From Methylobacillus methanolivorans (GTDB lineage: Bacteria > Pseudomonadota > Gammaproteobacteria > Burkholderiales > Methylophilaceae): a stretch of 64,000 nucleotides of DNA. The notes under the pieces were generated by a model. That model made no database searches. It worked only from the letters and a program-made list of their open reading frames with translations, and was not told where the DNA came from. Position numbers and translations under genes: made by a program. Positions 35,701-43,051 of this stretch are shown piece after piece; the stretch's first letter is position 1; each line of letters begins with the position of its first letter. The DNA is taken from positions 310,001-374,000 of the forward strand of contig NZ_JBIWXY010000002.1 of the NCBI RefSeq assembly GCF_044751345.1, read 5' to 3'.

Positions 35701-36493
35701 GGATGAGGTCGTTGGCGAGGCTGCCAGCAAGCTGTTTGCCGAAGGGCAGGCGATGCTGAAGAAGATTATTGATGGGCGCTGGCTCACTGCCAGCGGCGTG
35801 GTAGCCTTGTTGCCAGCGAATACTGTAAATGACGACGATATTGAGATTTACACCGATGATAGCCGTAGCCAGGTAGCGTTTACTTACTACGGCATGCGGC
35901 AACAAACGCAGAAGCCCGTGGTGAATGGTGAGCAACGCCCCAATCAATGCCTGTCTGACTTTATCGCCCCCAAGGATAGTGGCATTGCCGATTACATCGG
36001 CATGTTTGCCGTCACTGGTGGATTAGGCATAGAGAAATACGAGCAGCGTTTTGAGGCGGCCCATGATGACTACAGCAGCATCATGCTCAAATCGTTGGCA
36101 GATCGCTTGGCAGAGGCGTTTGCGGAATATCTGCATGAACGTGTGCGTAAGGATTTGTGGGGCTACGTGCCTGATGAGGCGCTGAGCAACGAGGCCCTGA
36201 TCAAGGAGCAATATCGTGGCATTCGCCCTGCGCCTGGTTATCCGGCTTGTCCCGACCATACCGTCAAACCGGATATGTTCAACGTCATGCAATGTGAAGA
36301 GGTGAGTATTCAGCTGACTGATTCGTTTGCCATGATGCCTGGGGCGGCGGTGTCGGGCTTTTATTTTGCCCACCCTGAGTCCAAGTATTTCAGCGTGGAC
36401 AAGATAGGCGAAGACCAATTGCTGGATATGGCGAATCGTCGCGGCTTGCCAAAGGAATACCTGGAGCGCTGGCTGGCACCGAACCTGTCCTGA
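32705..36493 (+). CDS. metH: Cobalamin-dependent methionine synthase
   Basis: MetH transfers the methyl group of methyltetrahydrofolate to homocysteine. The 1262 aa product has all four modules: a homocysteine domain (about 1-340; zinc ligands in GLNCALG and GGCCGTTPPH), a pterin domain (350-640), a cobalamin domain (650-900; GDVHDIGKNIVSVV, with the B12-ligating His, and GLSGLITPSL), and the C-terminal reactivation domain (RGIRPAPGYPACPDH binds SAM). The frame opens earlier at 32675, but the ATG at 32705 follows TAAGG and matches the family. It stands alone. Its presence implies B12 use. It complements the metX-metW genes at the other end of the window. Confidence 0.97.
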   Translation: MKHYEMSPTEVLLREILAKRIMILDGAMGTMIQQYKLTEEDYRGGPGGRFADFAAPAGERELFVKGNNELLTFTQPRIIQEIHEQYLAAGADIIETNTFGATSVAQEDYFMAHLAYEMNVEAAKLARAACDNYSTPDKPRFVAGALGPTPKTASISPDVNDPAARNVTFDQLVAAYHEQTRGLVDGGADILMVETIFDTLNCKAALFAIDQYFEETGKRLPIMISGTVTDASGRILSGQTVPAFWNSVRHARPLTIGLNCALGAALMRPYAEELSKIAETFVCIYPNAGLPNPMSDTGFDEKPADTSALLKEFAESGFVNIAGGCCGTTPPHIAAIAETVKTIAPRRIPEIPVATRLAGLEPFTIDEDSLYVNVGERTNVTGSKAFARMILNEQYEEALVVARQQVENGAQVIDINMDEGMLDAIHAMTHFLNLVASEPDIARVPIMIDSSKWAVIEAGLKCVQGKSIVNSISMKEGEEEFLRQATLCRRYGAAVIVMAFDEVGQADTFERKVEICKRAYDLLVDKLDFPPEDIIFDPNIFAVATGIEEHNNYAVDFINATRWIKENLPYARISGGVSNVSFSFRGNEAAREAIHTVFLYHAIKAGMTMGIVNAGMIGVYDDLNPELRERVEDVVLNRREDATERMIEFAATLAAGGKKQEATLDWRGTPENPVTVEKRLAHAMVHGITEFIVADTEEARQKVMNNGGRPIHVIEGPLMDGMNVVGDLFGQGKMFLPQVVKSARVMKQAVAHLVPFIEEEKRAEEERTGIVAKPKGKMVIATVKGDVHDIGKNIVSVVLQCNNFEVVNMGVMVPCSEILEQAKATGADIIGLSGLITPSLEEMAHVAREMQRDPYFHGLKMPLLIGGATTSRAHTAVKIAPHYDGPVIYVPDASRSVSVMQSLLTPEQRDSYIADLEQDYERVRIQHANKKGTPLLTIADARANKAKLSFDGANTPIKPKFIGRRVFKNIDLATIAQYIDWGPFFQTWDLAGPYPAILKDEVVGEAASKLFAEGQAMLKKIIDGRWLTASGVVALLPANTVNDDDIEIYTDDSRSQVAFTYYGMRQQTQKPVVNGEQRPNQCLSDFIAPKDSGIADYIGMFAVTGGLGIEKYEQRFEAAHDDYSSIMLKSLADRLAEAFAEYLHERVRKDLWGYVPDEALSNEALIKEQYRGIRPAPGYPACPDHTVKPDMFNVMQCEEVSIQLTDSFAMMPGAAVSGFYFAHPESKYFSVDKIGEDQLLDMANRRGLPKEYLERWLAPNLS

Positions 36494-36551
36494 GCATCTG
36501 AGGCAGCGGCTTTGCTACAATCAACCCTGATTTGAAAGTTTATTGAGCGTT

Positions 36552-37934
36552 ATGCATATCCATATTCTCGGTATTTGTGGCACCTTCATGGGCGGTATTG
36601 CAGTGCTGGCCAAGGCCGCCGGACATCGCGTCACCGGCTGCGATGCGAATGTTTATCCTCCCATGAGCACGCAGCTTGAGGCTCAAGGCATAGAGCTGAT
36701 CGAGGGCTTTGGCCCTGAGCAGGTGTCGCTCAATCCCGATATCTATGTCGTTGGTAATGTGGTGGCACGCGGCAACCCCTTGATGGAGGAAATCCTCAAT
36801 CGTGGCTTGCCTTATATTTCTGGGCCGCAGTGGCTGGCAGAGAATATCCTCTATGCTCAGCAAGGCGGTCAGGCTAAGTGGGTGCTCGCTGTGGCAGGGA
36901 CGCATGGCAAGACTACCACTACCTCCATGCTGGCGTGGATATTGGAATATGCGGGCTTGGCCCCGGGTTTCCTGATTGGTGGTGTGCCGGAGAATTTCGG
37001 CGTATCTGCGCGCCTTCCTGGCGTGCCGCGACAGGATGAGAAGAGCATCTCGCCGTTTTTCGTGATTGAGGCCGATGAATACGACACGGCATTTTTCGAT
37101 AAGCGCTCCAAGTTTGTACATTACCGCCCACGTACGGCGATCCTCAATAACCTGGAATTTGATCATGCGGATATCTTCGCTGATCTGTATGCCATCGAGA
37201 CACAATTCCACCACTTGGTGCGTACCGTGCCTAGCAGTGGGCTAGTCGTGGCGAATGGCAAGGAAGATAGTCTTAAGCGCGTGATCAAGCGCGGGTGCTG
37301 GACGCCAGTGGAGTATTTCGGTACCGATTGGCAGGCGCTGGAGGTCGATACCGAGGGTGGCTTTACGGTACGTTTTCAGGGCAAGGCCAGGGGACGTGTT
37401 GAGTGGCAGTTGCTAGGCGAGCACAATCGCATGAATGCCCTGGCTGCTCTGGCAGCGGCACGTCATGCCGGCGTGGCCATTGAAACAGGTATCGCTGCTC
37501 TGACTGAGTTCAAGAACGTCAAGCGCCGCATGGAAGTGCGCGGTGTGGTGAATGGCATCACCGTCTATGATGATTTTGCCCATCACCCTACGGCGATTGC
37601 CACCACGGTCGCAGGCTTGCGCGATAAAGTCGGCAAGGCGCGCATTCTTGCCGTGCTAGAGCCGCGCTCCAACACCATGAAGCTGGGCGTGATGAAGGAT
37701 GCATTGCCAGCCAGCCTGGTTGATGCAGACCTGGTGTTTTGCTACAGCGAGCATTTGGGTTGGGATGCGGCAGCTGCCTTGCAGCCCATCCAGCATAAGG
37801 CCGCAGCATTTGACAGCATGGCGGTGCTGATCGAGGCGATTGCTGCCGAGGCACAGCCGGGCGACCATATCCTGGTGATGAGCAATGGCGGTTTTGGTGG
37901 CATCCACCAGAGCCTGCTGGAGAGGCTGGCCTAG
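36552..37934 (+). CDS. mpl: UDP-N-acetylmuramate:tripeptide ligase Mpl
   Basis: Mpl attaches recycled L-Ala-gamma-D-Glu-meso-DAP to UDP-MurNAc in peptidoglycan recycling. The 460 aa product begins MHIHILGICGTFMGGIAVLAKAAGH, has the Mur-ligase P-loop AGTHGKTTTTSMLAW near residue 118, EADEYDTAFFDKRSKFVHY, and the C-terminal PRSNTMKLGVMKDALPASL. A TTG three codons upstream is possible, but the ATG gives the family N-terminus. The stop overlaps the next gene's GTG by one base. The muropeptide permease AmpG is also encoded in this window at 61.0 kb. Confidence 0.95.
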   Translation: MHIHILGICGTFMGGIAVLAKAAGHRVTGCDANVYPPMSTQLEAQGIELIEGFGPEQVSLNPDIYVVGNVVARGNPLMEEILNRGLPYISGPQWLAENILYAQQGGQAKWVLAVAGTHGKTTTTSMLAWILEYAGLAPGFLIGGVPENFGVSARLPGVPRQDEKSISPFFVIEADEYDTAFFDKRSKFVHYRPRTAILNNLEFDHADIFADLYAIETQFHHLVRTVPSSGLVVANGKEDSLKRVIKRGCWTPVEYFGTDWQALEVDTEGGFTVRFQGKARGRVEWQLLGEHNRMNALAALAAARHAGVAIETGIAALTEFKNVKRRMEVRGVVNGITVYDDFAHHPTAIATTVAGLRDKVGKARILAVLEPRSNTMKLGVMKDALPASLVDADLVFCYSEHLGWDAAAALQPIQHKAAAFDSMAVLIEAIAAEAQPGDHILVMSNGGFGGIHQSLLERLA

Positions 37935-38884
37935 TGCGCCTGCATGGCTTGAAAGAGTTGGGAATCCTTGGCTGGGCACTGCTGCTCTCAGCGATTGTTC
38001 ACGTCATTGTTATTCTTTCAGTCAATTTCGAGGCGCCCGACCTCAAGTTTTTCAAAGATAAGATTCCACCACTGGAAGTCGTCTTGGTGAATGCCAAGAC
38101 TGAATCCAAACCAAAGAAGGCAGATGCCCTGGCGCAGGCCAATCTGGATAGGGGAGGCAATACTGATCTTGATCGGCAGATGAAGACTGCTTTGCCGCCA
38201 CCGAAGAAAAAGAAGACGGAGCTTGCGCCTGCCGAGGCTGTGGAAGCCGCCTCTGCTTCGCGCCCTGGGCAGGAAAAGCAACAACAGACCCAGCAAGACA
38301 AAGTGGCGGAGCTGGAGCGCCAGGCACAGGAATTGATGAGCCAGATCAACCAGCAGAAAAAGCTGGAATCAGCACCTGCACAGAGTGCCGCAACTGCTAC
38401 GCCTGATCAGGGGCGACAACAAGATGCACCTAGAAATTTCAATGCACGTGACTTGGTGGCAAGCAGCATGGATATTGCCCGGCTGGAAGCCCAGATAGCC
38501 AAGCAGCAGGACGAGTATCAAAAGCGCCCCAAACGTAAGGAGCTGGGGGGGCGTACCCAGGAGTATCGCTTTGCGACCTATGTCGAAGCCTGGCGGCAAA
38601 AGGTGGAGAAAATTGGCAACCTGAATTACCCTGAGATCGCCAAGGAGCAAAAGCTCTATGGCAAGCTGCAATTATCGGTAGATATTCGTGCTGATGGCTC
38701 AATAGAAAATATACAGATCACGCGTAGCTCCGGCCACAAGGTGCTGGACGATGCCGCCAAGCGTATCGTGGAGTTGGCTGCTCCTTACGCCGCGTTTCCG
38801 GAAGATATTCGCAAGGAATACGACATCATTGGCATTACCCGCACCTGGACCTTTACCAAGGAAGACAGCCTAGCGACGCAGTAA
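37934..38884 (+). CDS. TonB-like energy transducer
   Basis: The 316 aa protein has an N-terminal anchor (LGWALLLSAIVHVIVILSVNF), a Lys/Pro/Gln-rich linker with a coiled coil (VAELERQAQELMSQINQQKKLE), and a C-terminal TonB domain (YPEIAKEQKLYGKLQLSVDIRADGSIENIQITRSSGHKVLDDAAKRIVELAAPYAAFP). The His in the anchor (AIVHVIV) is the TonB hallmark. No exbB/exbD gene is adjacent, so it is either an orphan TonB or a TonB-C protein of other use. The GTG start overlaps the mpl stop, implying coupled translation. Confidence 0.85.
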   Translation: MRLHGLKELGILGWALLLSAIVHVIVILSVNFEAPDLKFFKDKIPPLEVVLVNAKTESKPKKADALAQANLDRGGNTDLDRQMKTALPPPKKKKTELAPAEAVEAASASRPGQEKQQQTQQDKVAELERQAQELMSQINQQKKLESAPAQSAATATPDQGRQQDAPRNFNARDLVASSMDIARLEAQIAKQQDEYQKRPKRKELGGRTQEYRFATYVEAWRQKVEKIGNLNYPEIAKEQKLYGKLQLSVDIRADGSIENIQITRSSGHKVLDDAAKRIVELAAPYAAFPEDIRKEYDIIGITRTWTFTKEDSLATQ

Positions 38885-38916
38885 CAATGTGGTAGCTGAG
38901 TGTTTGTTATACGTGG

Positions 38917-39378
38917 CTAGATGCCCATGAATACTCGTTCACCTTGATCAAGCCTAGCTGCAATCGCTCTTTTCAGGGCTTCCGTACTGCTGGCGTCTAG
39001 TGCCTGGGGCAGGCTTTCGCGCTTGCTTTCTCCCCAGATGGGGTTGGGGAAGTGGCGATCACGCTTGAAGCGGGGAATAACATGCCAATGCACATGCGGC
39101 GTCATGTTGCCGAGACTGGCGAGGTTGATCTTGTCTGGGCGCATCACTTCACGCACGGCTTCTTCCACTGCAAACACCACCAGCATGAGGTGCTCGCGGT
39201 CAGCACGCTTGAGATCAGTGACTTCCTTGACGTGGCGGTTGAGGATGATGCGGCAAAAGCCAGGGTAGTCGTGATCATCAATCTGTACGACTCTGCAAAG
39301 CGCATCTTGCCAGAGGATGATGCCTCCGGCAGTGGTACATAGTTCGCAGTGTTTATGGAACGACAGGGTTCTGGTCAT
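38917..39378 (-). CDS. HIT-domain protein
   Basis: The 153 aa protein carries the histidine triad HVHWHVIPRF near residue 95, in the pattern HxHxH. Upstream HxxxH-like and downstream features (RIILNRHVKEVTDL) suit a nucleotide hydrolase or diadenosine polyphosphate hydrolase of the Fhit/Hint superfamily. Two Cys near the N-terminus (HCELC) could bind zinc. The exact substrate is not known. The gene is transcribed alone, divergent from the next gene with a 160-base gap. Confidence 0.88.
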   Translation of the reverse strand: MTRTLSFHKHCELCTTAGGIILWQDALCRVVQIDDHDYPGFCRIILNRHVKEVTDLKRADREHLMLVVFAVEEAVREVMRPDKINLASLGNMTPHVHWHVIPRFKRDRHFPNPIWGESKRESLPQALDASSTEALKRAIAARLDQGERVFMGI

Positions 39379-39447
39379 GATGCGTGTTAGCCTAATGGAA
39401 TGGCAGATTGATTAAATGCTCACTGATCGTCATCCATACGTTGCGGA

Positions 39448-39469
39448 ACTTTGTGCTGCGGCACAAAGT
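39448..39469. repeat. Intergenic inverted repeat related to the tandem repeat at 40471
   Basis: The arms ACTTTGTGC and GCACAAAGT enclose TGCG. Followed by CTTGCAGG, the whole unit resembles the 21-base tandem repeat at 40471-40512 with a 10-base loop insert. The same short sequence therefore occurs in an intergenic and in a coding place about 1 kb apart. Its role is unknown. Confidence 0.5.
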
Positions 39470-39538
39470 CTTGCAGGATTCGATTTCTTTAGCTTGCAGC
39501 GTGTTTGCTGTAAGGATTTTCAAGGATTATAAAGCAGG

Positions 39539-40453
39539 ATGGCCCGATTTCTCCCGCGCAAGCGTTTAGGCTTGCTATTGATATTGATCATGGCTGCATT
39601 GCTGGCAGTCGCTTATGCCTTAAGGTGGGAGGCGATTGCGTGGCATGTTTGGCATGCACAGAAAACCAAGCCACATGATGCTTTGCGCCTCAATCATTAT
39701 GTGGTGGAGCATGAAGCGGTGCAAATCCCCGGGGTGGGTTCTGACCTATCAGACCTGAGCTATAACCACGAAACCCATACCCTCTTTACTGTTTCCAACC
39801 AAAAGCCCCTGATCGTTGAGTTGTCACTGACAGGCGAGGTCTTGCGCACCATCAAGGTGACAGGAATTGATGATATGGAGGGCATTGCCCACATCAGCGG
39901 TCATCGCTTTGCCTTGCTCAACGAGGCCAAGCATAGCGTAGTGCTGGCGGAGATAGCAGAGGGTGTGCATGAAGTGGATGTCAGCCATGCCCCTTCACTG
40001 ACGCTGGCCATGTATGCCAATGACAATAAGGGTTTTGAAGGCATCGCCTGGGATAAGGAGCGCCAGCGCTTGCTGGTGGCAAAAGAGCGTTCTCCCAAGC
40101 GCGTGATCGCTATACACGGGTTTGTTGATGCATTGCCGGGCCAGCCCGTTGCGATTCATATCGAGAAACTGAGTGAAACGGCTTCCTGTGGCTTGCGGGA
40201 TTTATCTGCCGTGACGTATGAGCCCGATAGTGGGCATGTATTGTTGCTCAGTGATGATTCGCGCATGGTGGCTGAATACGATGCCGAAGGCAGGTTGCTG
40301 GATACACTTTCGCTCTGGCGTGGGTTCCAAGGCTTGCACCGTAGCGTGCCACAAGCGGAAGGGCTGGCGATCGGGCCGGATAAGCGTATTTATGTCATTA
40401 GCGAGCCCAACCTGTTTTATGTCTTCAAGCCGGGCCCGGGCAAACAAATCTAG
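39539..40453 (+). CDS. SdiA-regulated family protein (YjiK-like), periplasmic
   Basis: The 304 aa protein begins with a membrane anchor or signal (RLGLLLILIMAALLAVAYAL). The rest is a beta-propeller-like SdiA-regulated domain: VGSDLSDLSYNHETHTLFTVSNQKPLIVELSLTGEVLRTIKVTGIDDMEGIAHISG, then NKGFEGIAWDKERQRLLVAKERSP and SAVTYEPDSGHVLLLSDDSRMVAEYDAEGR. Function is unknown; the family was named for control by SdiA in E. coli. The 3' end overlaps the convergent FMN reductase gene by four bases. Confidence 0.82.
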   Translation: MARFLPRKRLGLLLILIMAALLAVAYALRWEAIAWHVWHAQKTKPHDALRLNHYVVEHEAVQIPGVGSDLSDLSYNHETHTLFTVSNQKPLIVELSLTGEVLRTIKVTGIDDMEGIAHISGHRFALLNEAKHSVVLAEIAEGVHEVDVSHAPSLTLAMYANDNKGFEGIAWDKERQRLLVAKERSPKRVIAIHGFVDALPGQPVAIHIEKLSETASCGLRDLSAVTYEPDSGHVLLLSDDSRMVAEYDAEGRLLDTLSLWRGFQGLHRSVPQAEGLAIGPDKRIYVISEPNLFYVFKPGPGKQI

Positions 40454-41028
40454 GGTTTAGGACGGGAGGCGAACTTTGCAAAGCCTTGCAGGAACTTTGC
40501 AAAGCCTTGCAGGAACTTGGCGAATTCATCCTGATTGCGTTGATTAATGAGCTTGCCTTGGTCGTCGAACGATTCGTGGGCACGCGAGATCAGCAATCTA
40601 CCGCCAGACCAATAGTCAGCACCAAGCTGTCGTAATACGCCTAGCCAGGCATGTTGCCCCAAGATCGTGCCAAACCCGGATGGTGAGGCACCAATAACGG
40701 CAAAAGGGCGCTGGAAAATGGCAGCGCTTTCTGCTGGCGGGCGTGAAACCCAATCTATCGCGTTCTTGAAAACGCCAGGAATGCCAGCATTGTATTCGGG
40801 CGAAGCCAGGATAATGCCATCACTCGCCAGGATTTTTTGCTTCAATGCCGTGACGGCTTCGGGAATACCTGATTTTTCCTCCAGATCACCATCGTAGAGT
40901 GGTATGCCATGCAGTGTGGCGATTTCCAGCGTGACACCATCCGGTAGCAAAGCTTGGCCTGCTTTCAGCAGTGCCGTATTGAGTGAATGTTGACGCAGGC
41001 TGCCGGAAATCCCTAGTAACTTTGTCAT
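40450..41028 (-). CDS. NADPH-dependent FMN reductase family protein
   Basis: The 192 aa flavodoxin-like protein has the family motifs LLGISGSLRQHSLNTALLKAG, DGIILASPEYNAGIPGVFKNAIDWVSRP and GASPSGFGTILGQHAWLGVLRQLGA. It probably reduces FMN or quinones in the cytoplasm. Its C-terminus carries two and a half copies of FAKFLQG, encoded by a 21-base tandem repeat, a recent-looking duplication that lengthens the tail. The neighbouring PPOX-family gene is also a flavin-type protein and is codirectional. Confidence 0.9.
   Translation of the reverse strand: MTKLLGISGSLRQHSLNTALLKAGQALLPDGVTLEIATLHGIPLYDGDLEEKSGIPEAVTALKQKILASDGIILASPEYNAGIPGVFKNAIDWVSRPPAESAAIFQRPFAVIGASPSGFGTILGQHAWLGVLRQLGADYWSGGRLLISRAHESFDDQGKLINQRNQDEFAKFLQGFAKFLQGFAKFASRPKP
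40471..40512. repeat. 21-base tandem repeat in the 3' end of the FMN reductase gene
   Basis: Two exact copies of the 21-base unit (40471-40491 and 40492-40512) begin with GAACTTTGCAAAG and are followed by a third partial copy GAACTTGG. As the unit is 7 codons, it adds repeats of FAKFLQG without a frameshift. Copy number may vary between strains. Confidence 0.9.
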
Positions 41029-41055
41029 ACCTGTCTCCTTGTTAAGTGATCTTTC

Positions 41056-41712
41056 TCAGGCATTGCCTTTCATCACGAGTTCCCCATATTCATCCATGGT
41101 GATGGTACCCCCCATGGCTGCTACCTTGGCGTGATCTGGCGTTGGCAGCACGTCTTGTACAATATCCAGGCGCTTCCATTGTGGCATCGGTGTTTCACAG
41201 TTGGCCTGCGGCACATAAGGCGATGCGGCGATACGCTGATGTTTGTGGATATAGCGCGGGCAATTGATGAAGATTTCCTCAATTTTTACCCTGACCACCA
41301 GTTCTGCTTCCTGGAATTCAGCTAATAATGGGTCGGCAGGGTCTATGCTTGCGGTGCCATGCACACGCACCCGGTGCGGGGTCTCGAAATCAATGAACAG
41401 CATCCCTATCTTTGGGTTGAGCGAGAGGTTGCCCATGGAAAGATACATGCTATTGCCATCCAGGCTAGGAAAGGCCAAGGTGGTGTCATCGACGATCTTC
41501 ACAAACCCAGGCTGTCCGCCTTTGTAAGAGCAAGTTGGGAATCCACGGTGATCGACGGTGGAAAGAAAGAAAAAATCACGACTGCTAATGAAACCAGCAT
41601 GCTCTGGTGGAATGGTCGGCAGCACGATGAGATCGCGTACCCGGTCTGCCATGTCAACACCATCGAAATGTTCCTGCCATTGCCTATGCTGCTCTCCGTA
41701 GATTTCACTCAT
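41056..41712 (-). CDS. Pyridoxamine 5'-phosphate oxidase family protein
   Basis: The 218 aa protein has the FMN-binding split-barrel pattern: MADRVRDLIVLPTIPPEHAGFISSRDFFFLSTVDHRGFPTCSYKGGQPGFVKIVDDTTLAFPSLDGNSMYLSMGNLSLNPKIGMLFIDFETPHRVRVHGTA in outline. This is the general PPOX/heme-utilisation fold and not PdxH itself. Its substrate is unknown. It lies 27 bases before the codirectional FMN reductase, suggesting a joint flavin-dependent function. Upstream to the Ubi gene is a 112-base gap with a likely promoter. Confidence 0.85.
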   Translation of the reverse strand: MSEIYGEQHRQWQEHFDGVDMADRVRDLIVLPTIPPEHAGFISSRDFFFLSTVDHRGFPTCSYKGGQPGFVKIVDDTTLAFPSLDGNSMYLSMGNLSLNPKIGMLFIDFETPHRVRVHGTASIDPADPLLAEFQEAELVVRVKIEEIFINCPRYIHKHQRIAASPYVPQANCETPMPQWKRLDIVQDVLPTPDHAKVAAMGGTITMDEYGELVMKGNA

Positions 41713-41824
41713 TCATCTTCTCCATGCGCATTGTTTACAGATCTGTATAGATGCATGGTAGAGATAAATTGAGGCCTGCGTCAACACAGGATGATCCAGG
41801 GTGTACGAGCAACCCCTGAATGGA

Positions 41825-43051
41825 TCAGGATCGCTGGACGAGGTGCTTGAGGGGGCTTGATGGAGTCAGGCCCAAGGCATATCGGATGACTTCCCGTTTG
41901 ACGAGGCCAGGATGGTTGGCAAGCCTGAGGCCGAGATTGCGTAGCAAGCGCAAAGGGGCAATCTCATTGCTGAAGCCGTAGCTGAAAGCGTCCATTGCAC
42001 GTTGCATGACATGGTTGGCAAGCTTGCGCTGGCGTTCGTAAACTTGCAGGCGGGCCAATGCAGCAATGTCGCTACCTTCTTGCCAGGTCTGCAACAAAAT
42101 CTCGCTGAGCACGGCAGCATCCTGGAACCCAAGATTCACGCCTTGCCCTGCCAACGGATGAATGGTGTGGGCTGCATCGCCGATCAGCACGACGCCTTCA
42201 CGTGCGTACTGCTGCGCATGGCTGCGCGTGAGGGCAAAGCTGCCACGATGTATTAAGCCGGTAATCTCGGGTAATGCCGCAGGAAACTGCTGACGGAACG
42301 CATCAAGTAATGCCTCATCTTGCAGTGCCAGCAGGCGGCGTACTTCACTCGGGCGGTGATACCAGATCAGTGAAGCATAGTCGCCGGGCAGGGGGAGTAG
42401 CGATTGTGGGCCATCAGGCGTGAAGCGCTGCCAGGTAATGTCGCGCGCTCCACCTTGGATGCTGACGGTCGCAACCAGGGCATGCATGGGGTATTGCTGG
42501 CTATCCAGTGCGATACCGGCGGCCTTGCGGACGGCTGAATTGGCACCATCAGCACCAATCAATAGCGTGGCCTGGAACACCTGGCCACTTTTCAGGTAAA
42601 TACGGCTGCCTGTGGGCTGGTAATGAATCTGGCTGATCTCATCCGGGCATAGCAGCGTGATGTTGTCGTATCGCGATAACGTCTCCAGACAGGCAAGCTG
42701 TACCAGCCTGTTTTCGACAATATGACCGAGATACGGTGCATCAACTTCTGCCGCATCAAACAAGGTGCCCTGGGCTTGGTGGTTTTCCCACACTTGCATG
42801 CGCTGGAAAGGCGTAGTACGCATGGCTGCTATGTTCGACCAAGCCTCAACTTGCTCAAGAAAAGTAATGGAGGCCGGGCTCAGGGCTGAAACGCGCAAAT
42901 CGGGGGCGCTGGTGGCATCAAAGGGCGCCGGGGCGTAGCTTTCCAGCACGGCGATACGCATGCCGCTTGGTGCAAGCCTGGCAGCCAGGGCGCTGCCGAC
43001 CATGCCGCCACCAACAATAAACAGGTCAACCGCGGTAGTCTCAGTCATCAT
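41825..43051 (-). CDS. Ubiquinone-type FAD-dependent monooxygenase (UbiH/UbiF/UbiM family)
   Basis: The 408 aa flavoprotein has the dinucleotide fold DLFIVGGGMVGSALAARLA, the DG motif LIGADGANSAVRKAAGI and the GD motif VVLIGDAAHTIHPLAGQGVNLGFQDAAVLSE, all diagnostic for aromatic-ring hydroxylases of ubiquinone synthesis. Which ring position it hydroxylates cannot be told from sequence. Its start overlaps the upstream CorC-like gene by about 11 bases. It is the last gene of the long minus-strand envelope cluster. UbiK, an assembly factor of the same pathway, is encoded at 29.8 kb. Confidence 0.92.
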   Translation of the reverse strand: MMTETTAVDLFIVGGGMVGSALAARLAPSGMRIAVLESYAPAPFDATSAPDLRVSALSPASITFLEQVEAWSNIAAMRTTPFQRMQVWENHQAQGTLFDAAEVDAPYLGHIVENRLVQLACLETLSRYDNITLLCPDEISQIHYQPTGSRIYLKSGQVFQATLLIGADGANSAVRKAAGIALDSQQYPMHALVATVSIQGGARDITWQRFTPDGPQSLLPLPGDYASLIWYHRPSEVRRLLALQDEALLDAFRQQFPAALPEITGLIHRGSFALTRSHAQQYAREGVVLIGDAAHTIHPLAGQGVNLGFQDAAVLSEILLQTWQEGSDIAALARLQVYERQRKLANHVMQRAMDAFSYGFSNEIAPLRLLRNLGLRLANHPGLVKREVIRYALGLTPSSPLKHLVQRS

